From Streptomyces sp. NBC_00414 (GTDB taxonomy: Bacteria; Actinomycetota; Actinomycetes; Streptomycetales; Streptomycetaceae), in contig NZ_CP107935.1 in the NCBI RefSeq assembly GCF_036038375.1, forward strand, positions 5,766,001-5,830,000: a DNA stretch of 64,000 bases. Reading direction: 5' to 3'. The number at the start of each line of letters is the position of its first letter. Within the stretch, counting starts at the first letter, position 1. The notes under the pieces are model-generated. The model saw only the letters and a list, made by a program, of their open reading frames with translations. It did not search any database and was not told the origin of the DNA. Below are positions 53,229-61,827 of this stretch, piece by piece. The position numbers and the translations under genes were made by a program.

Positions 53229-54353
53229 CTACACGTAGCGTTCGAGAATCGACGACTCCGCCAGCCGGGAAAGCCCCTCCCGCACGCTTCGGGCCCGAGC
53301 CTCCCCCACCCCGTCCACGGTCTGCAGATCATCCACGCTCGCGGCGAGCAGCTTCTGCAGCCCGCCGAAGTGCTCGACCAGCCGGTCGATGATCGCGCCG
53401 GGCAGCCGCGGCACCTTGGCCAGCAACCGGAACCCGCGGGGCGACACCGCGGAGTCGAGCGCCTCGGGCGACCCCGTGTACCCCAACGCCCGCGCCACGG
53501 TGGGCATTTCGAGCAGCTCCGCATGACTGAGCGCGTTCAGCTCGAACAGCGCCTCGTCCACCGTGCGGGACCGCTTGGCCGTCGGCTCGGGCACATAGTC
53601 CCGTACGACGAGCTCCCGCTCGGGCTCGACCCCGGCGATCAGCTCGTCCAGCTGCAGCGAGAGCAGCCGCCCGTCCGTGCCCAGCTCCACCACGTACTCG
53701 GCGATCTCCGTGGCGATCCGGCGCACCATCTCCAGCCGCTGGGCCACCGCCGACACGTCCCGGACGGTGACCAGGTCCTCGATCTCCAGCGCGGACAACG
53801 TGCCCGCGACCTCGTCGAGCCGCAGCTTGTACCGCTCCAGCGTGGCCAGCGCCTGGTTGGCACGGGAGAGGATCGCGGCCGAGTCCTCCAGGACCCGCCG
53901 CTGCCCGTCCACGTACAGCGCGATCAGGCGCATGGACTGGGAGACGGAGACGACGGGGAAGCCGACCTGCTTGCTCACCCGGTCCGCCGTGCGGTGCCGC
54001 GTGCCCGTCTCCTCGGTGGGGATGGTCGGGTCGGGGACCAGCTGCACGCCGGCCCGCAGGATCTTGGTGATGTCCTTGTCCAGCACGATGCCGCCGTCGA
54101 GCTTGCACAGCTCGCGCAGCCGGGTCGCGGTGAACTCCACGTCCAGCACGAAACCGCCGCTGCACATCGCCTCGACGGTCTTGTCCCAGCCGAGCACGAT
54201 GAGCCCGCCGGTGTTGCCGCGGAGGATTCGCTCCAGGCCGTCACGCAGCCCGGTGCCGGGTGCCACAGCGCTGAGAGCCGTGCGCATCAGGCCATCGGTG
54301 CCGGAACTCCCGCCGGACTTGCCGGGAACTGCTGCCCGGTCGTTGGCTGCCAC
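53229..54353 (-). CDS. disA: DNA integrity scanning diadenylate cyclase DisA
   Basis: 374 aa. The DAC domain makes c-di-AMP from two ATP. It carries DGG at residues 86-88 (canonical DGA) and GTRHRTADR with RHR at 119-121. A helical spine and the C-terminal HhH DNA-binding domain (GGLQKLLAASVDDLQTVDGVGEARARSVREGL) follow. In Streptomyces c-di-AMP regulates osmotic balance and DisA is the main synthase. ATG 54353 was chosen. It lies 70 nt after radA on the same strand, the classical radA-disA pair. Confidence 0.96.
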   Translation of the reverse strand: MAANDRAAVPGKSGGSSGTDGLMRTALSAVAPGTGLRDGLERILRGNTGGLIVLGWDKTVEAMCSGGFVLDVEFTATRLRELCKLDGGIVLDKDITKILRAGVQLVPDPTIPTEETGTRHRTADRVSKQVGFPVVSVSQSMRLIALYVDGQRRVLEDSAAILSRANQALATLERYKLRLDEVAGTLSALEIEDLVTVRDVSAVAQRLEMVRRIATEIAEYVVELGTDGRLLSLQLDELIAGVEPERELVVRDYVPEPTAKRSRTVDEALFELNALSHAELLEMPTVARALGYTGSPEALDSAVSPRGFRLLAKVPRLPGAIIDRLVEHFGGLQKLLAASVDDLQTVDGVGEARARSVREGLSRLAESSILERYV

Positions 54354-54423
54354 TGCACTCCTCCGGTCGCAGGCTGTTGAGGGCGCCCTCGGTTCGTACG
54401 GACGGGCGAGACCTGGGCAAAGT

Positions 54424-55833
54424 CTACCGGCGCTCTTCCTCGTCCCGTGGGGCGTCTCGCCGACGCGACCTCGGGAGGACCCGAAGCGCGTCCCCCATGT
54501 CGGCGACTTCCAGGACCTTCATACCCGGAGGGATCTTGCCCGGGTCGCTCGGGACGAGGGCGTGGGTGAAGCCCAGCCGGTGGGCTTCGGCGAGTCTGCG
54601 CTGGACGCCCGTGACCCGTCTGACCTCGCCCGCGAGGCCCACTTCACCGATCGCGACGAGGTTCTGCGGGAGCGGGGTGTCGCTCGCCGCACTGGCCAGC
54701 GCGAGCGCGATCGCGAGGTCCGCGGCGGGCTCGGACAGCTTCACGCCACCGACCGTCGCGGTGTAGATGTCCCGCTTCCCGAGGGCGCTGATCCGGCCGC
54801 GCTGCTCCAGGACGGCGAGCATCATCTGGACCCGGGAGGTCTCCAGACCGGAGGTCGTACGCCGCGGGGTGGGGATCTGGGTGTCCACGGTGAGCGCCTG
54901 CACCTCGGCCACCAGGGGGCGGCGGCCTTCGAGGGTGACGGTCAGACAGGTGCCGGGGACGGGCTCGGCCCGCCGGGTGAGGAACAGGCCGGAGGGGTCG
55001 GTGAGCCCGGTGATCCCCTCGTCGTGCAGCTCGAAGCAGCCGACCTCGTCCGTGGTGCCGTACCGGTTCTTGACGCCCCGTACGAGACGCAGGCGCGCGT
55101 GCCGGTCGCCCTCGAAGCTCAGGACGACGTCCACGAGGTGCTCCAGGAGACGCGGTCCGGCGATGGCGCCGTCCTTGGTGACATGGCCGACCAGGAGGGT
55201 CGCCATGCCGCGCTCCTTGGAGGCGCGGATCAGGGCCCCGGCCACCTCACGGACCTGGGACATGCCTCCCGGGGCGCCGTCGATCTCCGGAGAGGCCACC
55301 GTCTGCACGGAGTCGACGATGAGCAGGGACGGCTTCACCGCGTCCAGGTGACCGAGGACCGCGGACAGATCGGTCTCCGCCGCCAGGAACAGATTGTCGT
55401 CGATCGCCTTGATGCGGTCGGCGCGCAGCCGGACCTGGCTGGCCGACTCCTCACCCGTGATGTAGAGCGTGCGGTGCTCGTCGCTCGCCGCCTTGGCCGC
55501 CACGTCCAGCAGCAGCGTGGACTTGCCGACGCCCGGCTCGCCCGCCACGAGCACCACCGCGCCCGGTACGAGGCCGCCGCCGAGGACGCGGTCCAGCTCG
55601 GGCACACCGGTCGAGCGGGCGGTCGCCTGCCGTCCGTCGACCTGGCCGATGGGCAGCGCGTTCGTGGTGACGCGGCCGGGGGCCGTCGTACGCACGGCGG
55701 GCGCGCCGTACTCCTCGACCGTCCCCCAGGCCTGGCACTCGGAGCAGCGGCCGAGCCATTTGGCCGTCTGCCAGCCGCACTCGGTGCAGCGGTAGGACGG
55801 CCGGTCCTTCGCGGTCTTCGTACGGGCAGCCAT
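54424..55833 (-). CDS. radA: DNA repair protein RadA/Sms
   Basis: 469 aa. The N-terminal zinc finger has Cys16, 19, 30 and 33 (CTECGWQTAKWLGRCSEC). The RecA-like core has Walker A AGEPGVGKSTLLL and the RadA-specific KNRYG motif (usually KNRFG). A C-terminal Lon-protease-like domain contains GEVGLAGEVRRV. It promotes branch migration in recombination. ATG 55833 gives the family's length; an upstream GTG at 55857 has no ribosome binding site. Confidence 0.95.
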   Translation of the reverse strand: MAARTKTAKDRPSYRCTECGWQTAKWLGRCSECQAWGTVEEYGAPAVRTTAPGRVTTNALPIGQVDGRQATARSTGVPELDRVLGGGLVPGAVVLVAGEPGVGKSTLLLDVAAKAASDEHRTLYITGEESASQVRLRADRIKAIDDNLFLAAETDLSAVLGHLDAVKPSLLIVDSVQTVASPEIDGAPGGMSQVREVAGALIRASKERGMATLLVGHVTKDGAIAGPRLLEHLVDVVLSFEGDRHARLRLVRGVKNRYGTTDEVGCFELHDEGITGLTDPSGLFLTRRAEPVPGTCLTVTLEGRRPLVAEVQALTVDTQIPTPRRTTSGLETSRVQMMLAVLEQRGRISALGKRDIYTATVGGVKLSEPAADLAIALALASAASDTPLPQNLVAIGEVGLAGEVRRVTGVQRRLAEAHRLGFTHALVPSDPGKIPPGMKVLEVADMGDALRVLPRSRRRDAPRDEEERR

Positions 55834-56066
55834 GACACGAACCGTAACCGGCGCCACTGACAGAGCGGTGACGGCCCGTTCGGTGCTCCCTCGGCACTCC
55901 GGGCCGATAACAGGGCACCCTTCGCAAACCGGCCACAGCTCATCAGGGACACGACATGGAATTCCGGGCTCCTGCCCTCATTTGAGGGATCGTTTCACCC
56001 GTACGGATTAAATGTGCGCAAGCAGGGAGAAGGGGCCACCGCCAGGCACCTACGGTCGCACGGGTG

Positions 56067-57986
56067 ATGAGCAGCAGTCCCGAGACCTCGACCCGCACCA
56101 CCGGCGCACACCGGGCGCACCGTGAGGCGCGCGACCGGGCAGCGGCGCGCACGCCGGCGCAGGGCCCGCCGACCCGCTACGAGCAGTACCTGGACGGCCT
56201 GTTCACCTACTGCCTGTCCGTGCTGTGCGACCACGACACGGCGACCGCCGCCCTCGGGGACGTCCTCGCCCTCGCCGAGCGGCGCGGTCAGCGCGGCCCG
56301 GGGGCCCCCGACGACCGCAGGGCCTGGCTGTACGCGCTGGCCCGCTGGTCCTGCCTGCGCAAGCTCGCCGAGGCCAAGCAGAAACGTCATGGCGCCCATG
56401 CGTCGGGCCGCTCCGAGGGCGGCACGCCCGGCCCGGAGGGCCGCTCCCCGGGCCTGCCCGCGGAGGGCCGGACCAACCCGTCCCCGGAGGGCCGGACCGA
56501 CTCGTCCCCGGAGGGCCGGGCCGACCTGCGCGCGGGGGGCCAGGTCGATGCCGCCGCCCTCCGCGAATGCGCCGGGGACCGGGCCGGTGAACGGGCCGGC
56601 GACCTTCTCACCGCCGCCGAGAAGGACCGCCGTCGTCGCGAACTCGCCCTGCTGGCCTGGCCCGAGGCCGCCGGGACGACGCCCGAGCAGCGCGAGGCGC
56701 TCGAACTCGCCGTGCGCCACCAGCTCGCCGCGCAGGAGGTCGCCGCCGTCCTCGGCACGGACCCGGTGGCCGCCCGGGAACTCCTCGCGGCGGGGGCCTG
56801 CGAGGTCGAGCGCACACGCGCGGCCCTGGCCGTCGTCGAGACCGGCACCTGTCCGGGCGTGACCCGGCTCACCGGCGACAACCACCTCGTCCTCAGCACG
56901 GCCCTGCGCCGCGAGCTGGTCCGGCACGTCGACGACTGCCCGCGCTGCCGCCGGACCGCCGAGCGCGCGGTCCCCGGCTCCTGGCCCGGCACCAGCGTCA
57001 CACCCGCCGCGCTGCCCGTGCTCGAAGCCCCGCGCGCGGCCCTCTGCACGGCGATGGCGCGCCTGCCGCGCGCGCGGGGCGGCGGTCCGCGCTTCGACCG
57101 GCGCGGCTTCCCGATGGACCCCAAGGACCACGCGGCCCGTCGTGACCGGCTGCGCGCGCGTGCCGTCACGACCACGGTCGTCGCCACCGTCGTGGCGGCC
57201 CCCGTGCTCGCCCTGTGGGCGGCCTACCGCGGAGCGCCCCTCATCGGCGAGGGCGCCGACGGCCGGCCGGTCACCGCGAGCGAGGCGCAGGGATCCGAGG
57301 GGCTCGACGGCGAGGCCTCCGGCTACGAGAACGCGGGCAACGCCAGCACGCGGCCCGACTCCCGCTTCACACCGCGCAGCGGCTCGTCCGACGTCTCCGT
57401 GGAGGTCGTCAGCGTGGCCCCCGGGCAGCAGAGCGGCCTCTCCGTGGCGGCCGACTCAAGCGGTGACACGACACTGATCACCCTCACGGCGACCGGCGAC
57501 GCACCTGTCCGCTGGTCGGCGCGGACCGGAGCGTCCTGGCTCTACCTGAGCCAGTCGTCGGGAACGCTGGAACCGGGGGAGTCGCTGACGGTCAAGGTGT
57601 ACGTCGATCATCTGCGTGAGCCGAACGGGGCCTGGAGCGCGCGGGTGTCGGTCGCGCCCGCCGGAGCGGTGGTCACGATCGGCGGGTACGGGACCGCGGG
57701 GCCGACGCGGCCGGATCCGCCCGCGCCGAGTGAGCCGGGACCGTCGGATCCCGGGCCGTCGGATCCCGGGCCCGGGCCGGGGCCGTCGGATCCCGGACCC
57801 GATCCCGAGCCGACGCCGTCCGATCCTGGACCGTCGGATCCCGGGCCGGGGCCGACGCCCAGTGGGCCGGGGCCGTCGGATCCGGAGCCGGAGCCTCCGC
57901 CGGGCTCCTCCGAAGGGGGGTCGCCTTCGCCCGAGGACAGTGGCACCGCTGACAGCAGTGGTGAGCCGAGTCCTTCGGGGAGCTGA
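56067..57986 (+). CDS. membrane fusion protein: sigma-like helical domain, HxxxCxxC motif, TM, BACON-like domain
   Basis: 639 aa. Residues 35-250 resemble a degenerate ECF sigma factor (YEQYLDGLFTYCLSVLCDHDTATAALGDVLALAERR, DDRRAWLYALARWSCLRKL, then TPEQREALELAVRHQLAAQEVAAVLG as region-4-like), split by a repeated PEGRT linker. HVDDCPRC (287-294) matches the zinc motif of anti-sigma factors. One membrane helix (367-388) leads to an extracellular Ig-like domain with the BACON pattern (WSARTGASWLYLSQSSGTLEPGESLTVKVYVD) and a Pro/Ser/Asp/Gly tail. ATG 56067 or the GTG just before it is the start. Confidence 0.8.
   Translation: MSSSPETSTRTTGAHRAHREARDRAAARTPAQGPPTRYEQYLDGLFTYCLSVLCDHDTATAALGDVLALAERRGQRGPGAPDDRRAWLYALARWSCLRKLAEAKQKRHGAHASGRSEGGTPGPEGRSPGLPAEGRTNPSPEGRTDSSPEGRADLRAGGQVDAAALRECAGDRAGERAGDLLTAAEKDRRRRELALLAWPEAAGTTPEQREALELAVRHQLAAQEVAAVLGTDPVAARELLAAGACEVERTRAALAVVETGTCPGVTRLTGDNHLVLSTALRRELVRHVDDCPRCRRTAERAVPGSWPGTSVTPAALPVLEAPRAALCTAMARLPRARGGGPRFDRRGFPMDPKDHAARRDRLRARAVTTTVVATVVAAPVLALWAAYRGAPLIGEGADGRPVTASEAQGSEGLDGEASGYENAGNASTRPDSRFTPRSGSSDVSVEVVSVAPGQQSGLSVAADSSGDTTLITLTATGDAPVRWSARTGASWLYLSQSSGTLEPGESLTVKVYVDHLREPNGAWSARVSVAPAGAVVTIGGYGTAGPTRPDPPAPSEPGPSDPGPSDPGPGPGPSDPGPDPEPTPSDPGPSDPGPGPTPSGPGPSDPEPEPPPGSSEGGSPSPEDSGTADSSGEPSPSGS
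56454..56525 (+). repeat. 24-bp tandem repeat inside the sigma/BACON fusion gene
   Basis: CGGAGGGCCGG(A/G)CC followed by about ten variable bases recurs three times at 24-bp spacing, with a related, looser copy about 45 nt upstream. It encodes the 8-residue units PEGRTNPS, PEGRTDSS and PEGRADLR in the linker between the two sigma-like segments. Confidence 0.75.
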
Positions 57987-58089
57987 AGTTCCCGCTACCG
58001 CGGGTGGGGTTTCGGGTGCGGGTCCGCTGTGGCTGGTCGCGCCGTTCCCAGCGCCCCCGGAAGAGCGGGGCCGGGCCTTGCCATCGCCC

Positions 58090-59004
58090 TCAAACGGCGG
58101 TGCGGGGTGGGTCTGCCGGGTGGGGGGCCAGGAGGGGGAGTTGGGCCGACAGGCGCTCCTCGCAGAGCTCCACCAAGCGGTCGTAGCCCGATTTGCCCAT
58201 CAGTTCGATCAGTTCCGGGCGGTACGAGACATAGACCGGGTCCCCCGCGCCGTGGGCCGACGTCGCCGACGTGCACCACCAGTGCAGGTCGTGCCCGCCG
58301 GGACCCCACCCGCGGCGGTCGTACTCGCCGATCGAGACCTGCAGCACCCGGGTGTCGTCGGGCCGGTCGATCCACTCGTACGTACGCCGGACCGGCAGCT
58401 GCCAGCAGACGTCCGGCTTGGTCTCCAGGGGCTCGCGGCCCTCCTTGACGGCCAGGATGTGCAGCGAGCAGCCCATGCCGCCGGCGAAACCGGGGCGGTT
58501 CTGGAAGATGCAGGACCCCTGGTACGGACGCGTCTGCCGGTCGCCGTCCTCGTCCTTCGAGACCCAGCCGGTCGCGGTCCCCACGTCGTGGTGCTGCCAG
58601 ATGTCCGGCGTGAGCCTCGCCACGTGACCGGCCACGCGCTTCTCGTCGTCCTCGTCCGAGAAGTGGGCGCCCAGCGTGCAGCACCCGTCGTCCGCGCGGC
58701 CCGCCTGGATGCCCTGGCAGCCGCTTCCGAAGATGCAGTTCCAGCGAGAGGTCAGCCATGTCAGATCGCAGCGGAAGATCTGCTCGTCGTCGGCCGGATC
58801 CGGGAACTCCACCCACGCGCGCGCGAAGTCGAGCCCCTTCTCGTCGCCCTTGGGAGGCTTCGGAAGCTTTCCCGCCTTCGACGTCCTCTCCGCCTTCACC
58901 GTCTTCTTGGACCCTGACGCGTTCACCCGAAGCGAGTCCTCCGCGGACCCTGTGGCGGAACCCTTGGCCGATTTGTCGCTCTTCGCCTTTTTCGTCTTTG
59001 GCAC
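58090..59004 (-). CDS. cysteine-rich conserved protein, possible metal binder
   Basis: 304 aa. A Lys/Ser-rich N-terminal tail (about 55 residues) precedes a domain with many Cys: FRCDLTWLTSRWNCIFGSGCQGI, DDGCCTLGAHF, QGSCIF, GMGCSLHIL, DVCWQLP and WWCTS. The spacing suggests a metal cluster or zinc site like that of cysteine-cluster (YkgJ-like) proteins, but I cannot assign the family firmly. The GTG at 59004 lies 6 nt after TACTCT, a possible -10, so the mRNA may be nearly leaderless. It is divergent from the Ppx/GppA gene. Confidence 0.75.
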   Translation of the reverse strand: MPKTKKAKSDKSAKGSATGSAEDSLRVNASGSKKTVKAERTSKAGKLPKPPKGDEKGLDFARAWVEFPDPADDEQIFRCDLTWLTSRWNCIFGSGCQGIQAGRADDGCCTLGAHFSDEDDEKRVAGHVARLTPDIWQHHDVGTATGWVSKDEDGDRQTRPYQGSCIFQNRPGFAGGMGCSLHILAVKEGREPLETKPDVCWQLPVRRTYEWIDRPDDTRVLQVSIGEYDRRGWGPGGHDLHWWCTSATSAHGAGDPVYVSYRPELIELMGKSGYDRLVELCEERLSAQLPLLAPHPADPPRTAV

Positions 59005-59075
59005 CAGACCAGAGTAAGTCGCTCGCGACCACTCTGGGGACGGCCGGGCTGCCCGGGCGCAGTAGCGTGCCGTAC

Positions 59076-60008
59076 ATGAGACTCGGTGTCCTGGACGTGG
59101 GTTCGAACACGGTGCACCTGCTGGTGGTGGATGCACACCCCGGCGCGCGCCCGCTTCCCGCGCATTCGCACAAGGCGGAGCTGCGGCTCGCCCAACTCCT
59201 CGACGACAGTGGCGCGATCGATTCCCACGGGGTCGACAAACTGATCGCCGTCATCCAGGAGGCGCTGGAGGCCGCCGAGGACAAGGGCGTCGAGGATCTG
59301 CTGCCGTTCGCGACCTCCGCCGTGCGTGAGGCCAGCAACGCCGACGAGGTACTGGCCCGGGTGCGCGCCGAGACCGGTGTGGAGCTCCAGGTCCTCACCG
59401 GCGCCGAGGAGGCCCGGCTCACCTTCCTCGCCGTCCGCCGCTGGTTCGGCTGGTCGGCGGGAAAGCTTCTCGTCCTCGACATCGGCGGCGGTTCGCTGGA
59501 GATCGCGTACGGGATAGACGAGGAGCCCGACGCGACGGTCTCGCTGCCGCTCGGCGCGGGCCGGCTGACCGCGGGCTGGCTGCCGACCGACCCGGCGGAC
59601 CCGGCGGACATAAAGGCCCTGCGCCGCCATGTGCGGGCCCAGATCGCCCGTACCGTCGGGGAGTTCAGCCGGTTCGGTGCCCCCGACCACGTGGTCGCCA
59701 CCTCCAAGACCTTCAAGCAGCTCGCCCGGCTCGCAGGCGCCGCCCGCTCGGTCGACGGCCTGTACGTCCAGCGTGAGCTCAAGCGCCGGTCCCTGGAGGA
59801 CTGGGTCCCGCGCCTGGCCTCCATGACCACCGCCGAACGCGCGGAGCTTCCCGGGGTGTCCGAGGGCCGCGCGGGCCAGCTCCTCGCCGGTGCCGTCGTC
59901 GCCGAGGGCGCGATGGACCTCTTCGGAGTGGAAACCGCGGAAATCTGCCCCTGGGCCCTCCGCGAGGGCGTGATCCTCCGAAGCCTGGACCAGATGACCC
60001 CTCAGTGA
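59076..60008 (+). CDS. Ppx/GppA-family exopolyphosphatase/pppGpp phosphatase
   Basis: 310 aa, the short single-module form. ASKHA motifs are LGVLDVGSNTVHLLVVD (phosphate 1), FATSAVREASNADEVL, LTGAEEARLTFLAV, and VLDIGGGSLEIAYG (phosphate 2). The C-terminal EGAMDLFGVE and ICPWALREGVIL complete the fold. It hydrolyses polyphosphate or pppGpp; which one cannot be told. ATG 59076 was chosen. A tandem repeat follows the stop. Confidence 0.92.
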   Translation: MRLGVLDVGSNTVHLLVVDAHPGARPLPAHSHKAELRLAQLLDDSGAIDSHGVDKLIAVIQEALEAAEDKGVEDLLPFATSAVREASNADEVLARVRAETGVELQVLTGAEEARLTFLAVRRWFGWSAGKLLVLDIGGGSLEIAYGIDEEPDATVSLPLGAGRLTAGWLPTDPADPADIKALRRHVRAQIARTVGEFSRFGAPDHVVATSKTFKQLARLAGAARSVDGLYVQRELKRRSLEDWVPRLASMTTAERAELPGVSEGRAGQLLAGAVVAEGAMDLFGVETAEICPWALREGVILRSLDQMTPQ

Positions 60009-60020
60009 CTCCTCCGCGCC

Positions 60021-60067
60021 GCAGGTTCGCGTCCCGCAAGGTTCGCGTCCCGCAAGGTTCGCGTCCC
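60021..60067 (+). repeat. 16-bp tandem repeat, three units
   Basis: GCA(A)GGTTCGCGTCCC occurs three times in a row (60021-60035, 60036-60051, 60052-60067) directly after the Ppx/GppA gene; the last two copies are identical. Confidence 0.85.
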
Positions 60068-60087
60068 GCAAGGGGCGCGCCCCTTGC
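60068..60087. terminator. perfect 20-bp palindrome
   Basis: GCAAGGGGCG followed directly by its reverse complement CGCCCCTTGC, without a loop. It follows the three 16-bp repeats and precedes a dispersed-repeat copy (60087-60110). It may act as a terminator or a protein-binding site. Confidence 0.6.
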
Positions 60088-60245
60088 AGGCGCGGGGAAC
60101 TGCGCGAGCAACCCCCACCGACCCGCACCCACCCACCGGCCCCGGGCCCGCCCACCCAGCCCCCGCCCACCCCGGCAAGGGCCCACCTCAGGCCAAACAC
60201 CCCCACCCCGCCCCAACCGGCGAAGCCACCCCGTAACCTGTCCCC

Positions 60246-61070
60246 GTGGCAGAACCAGTCGTGCGCATCCCGGATGCGAAGGTCGCGCTGTCCACGGCCT
60301 CCGTCTATCCGGAGTCGACGGCGACGGCCTTCGAGATCGCCGCACGCCTCGGCTACGACGGCGTCGAGGTCATGGTGTGGACCGATCCGGTCAGCCAGGA
60401 CATCGAAGCCCTGCGCCGCCTCAGCGACTACCACCGCATCCCGATCCTCGCCGTACACGCTCCCTGCCTGCTCATCACCCAGCGCGTCTGGTCCACCGAC
60501 CCGTGGACCAAACTCCAGCGCGCCCGGGCGGCCGCCGAGAAGCTCGGGGCGAGCACGGTCGTCGTACACCCCCCGTTCCGCTGGCAGCGCCAGTACTCCC
60601 GTGACTTCGTCACGGGGATCTGGCAGATGGCCAACGAGACGGACGTACGATTCGCCGTCGAAAACATGTACCCCTGGCGGTACCGCGATCGGGAGATGCT
60701 CGCGTACGCCCCCGACTGGGACGTGACGAAGGACGACTACCGGCACTTCACGATCGATCTGAGCCACACCGCGACGGCCCGCACGGACGCGCTCCAGATG
60801 ATCGACCGCATGAGCGACCGCCTCGGCCACGTCCACCTCGCCGACGGCAGCGGCTCCATCAAGGACGAGCACCTGGTCCCGGGCCGCGGCACCCAGCCCT
60901 GCGCCGAACTCCTCGAACGGCTCGCCCTGTCCGGCTACGACGGCCATGTCGTCATCGAGGTCAACACCCGCCGGGCCATGTCGGGCGCCGAGCGCGAGGC
61001 CGACCTGGCGGAGGCCCTCGCCTTCACCCGCCTCCACCTGGCCTCGGCGGCCCGGGTCCCGCGTACATGA
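60246..61070 (+). CDS. sugar phosphate isomerase/epimerase-like TIM-barrel protein
   Basis: 274 aa, AP-endonuclease-2/xylose-isomerase-like barrel. Metal-site strands are visible: GYDGVEVMVW, LAVHAPCLL, VVVHPPF, VRFAVENMYPW (Glu), HFTIDLSH (Asp/His), LGHVHLADG (His) and HVVIEVNTR (Glu). Substrate unknown. The GTG at 60246 was chosen. The stop overlaps the TetR start by 4 nt (ATGA), so the two are translationally coupled. Confidence 0.88.
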   Translation: MAEPVVRIPDAKVALSTASVYPESTATAFEIAARLGYDGVEVMVWTDPVSQDIEALRRLSDYHRIPILAVHAPCLLITQRVWSTDPWTKLQRARAAAEKLGASTVVVHPPFRWQRQYSRDFVTGIWQMANETDVRFAVENMYPWRYRDREMLAYAPDWDVTKDDYRHFTIDLSHTATARTDALQMIDRMSDRLGHVHLADGSGSIKDEHLVPGRGTQPCAELLERLALSGYDGHVVIEVNTRRAMSGAEREADLAEALAFTRLHLASAARVPRT

Positions 61071-61681
61071 CCGCCGCCACCCCGCGCCGACGGGGGCGCC
61101 CCTCCCGTACGGACTCCGCGGACACCCCCGCGGCCCGCGACCGCATCCTGCTGGCGGCCCGCGAGGAGTTCTCGGAGCGGGGCTTCGAGAAGACCTCCAT
61201 GCGCGGCATCGCCAAGGCGGCGGACGTGGACTCGGCGCTCGTGCACCACTACTTCGGTACGAAGGAGCAGGTTTTCGAGGCGTCCATCGAGGTCGCCATC
61301 GGACCTCTGCTGAGCGCTCCCGGCTCGATCGGCGAGGGCCCCCTCGACGGTGTGGGCGAGCGGCTGGCCCGCTTCTTCTTCGGCGTCTGGGAGAACCCGG
61401 CCACCCGCAAGGCCCTGCTCGCGATCGTCCGCTCGGCGGTGAACAACGAGACCGCGGCCGGTGTCTTCCGCCGCCTGATCTCCGCCCAGCTGCTGCGCCG
61501 CGTCGCCCTCCAGCTGGACCTCCCGGACGCCGAGCTGCGCGCCGAGCTGGCCGCCGCCCAGCTCGTGGGCATCGCGATGCTGCGTTACGTGATCAAGGTC
61601 GAACCCCTGGCCTCCGCGGACCCGGAACTGATCATCGGCCGGGTGTCCCCGGTGATCCAGTCGCATCTGACAGCCCCCTGA
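61067..61681 (+). CDS. TetR-family regulator
   Basis: 204 aa. Arg-rich N-terminus (PRRRGRPSR), then the HTH ILLAAREEFSERGFEKTSMRGIAKAADVDSALVHHYFGTKEQ, then a helical C-terminal domain. It overlaps the TIM-barrel gene by 4 nt, suggesting the two act together. No palindromic operator is obvious upstream of the pair. Confidence 0.9.
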   Translation: MTAATPRRRGRPSRTDSADTPAARDRILLAAREEFSERGFEKTSMRGIAKAADVDSALVHHYFGTKEQVFEASIEVAIGPLLSAPGSIGEGPLDGVGERLARFFFGVWENPATRKALLAIVRSAVNNETAAGVFRRLISAQLLRRVALQLDLPDAELRAELAAAQLVGIAMLRYVIKVEPLASADPELIIGRVSPVIQSHLTAP

Positions 61682-61751
61682 CCTGACAGCCCCCTGAGCA
61701 GGGGCGCGGGGCAGCCTCGGCCTCAGCACCCGAGACAGTAATCCCGCATAC

Positions 61752-61766
61752 CGGACACCATGTCCG
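61752..61766. promoter_or_regulatory. dyad upstream of ilvD
   Basis: CGGACA-CCA-TGTCCG is a perfect 6-bp hyphenated inverted repeat 62-76 nt before the ilvD start, in the likely promoter region. It may be an operator; no known consensus is assigned. Confidence 0.45.
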
Positions 61767-61827
61767 AACCCTGGATGCCGGGCGTACGCTCGACAGCAGT
61801 CAACACTCTCCGAAGGAGCGAGCGGCC

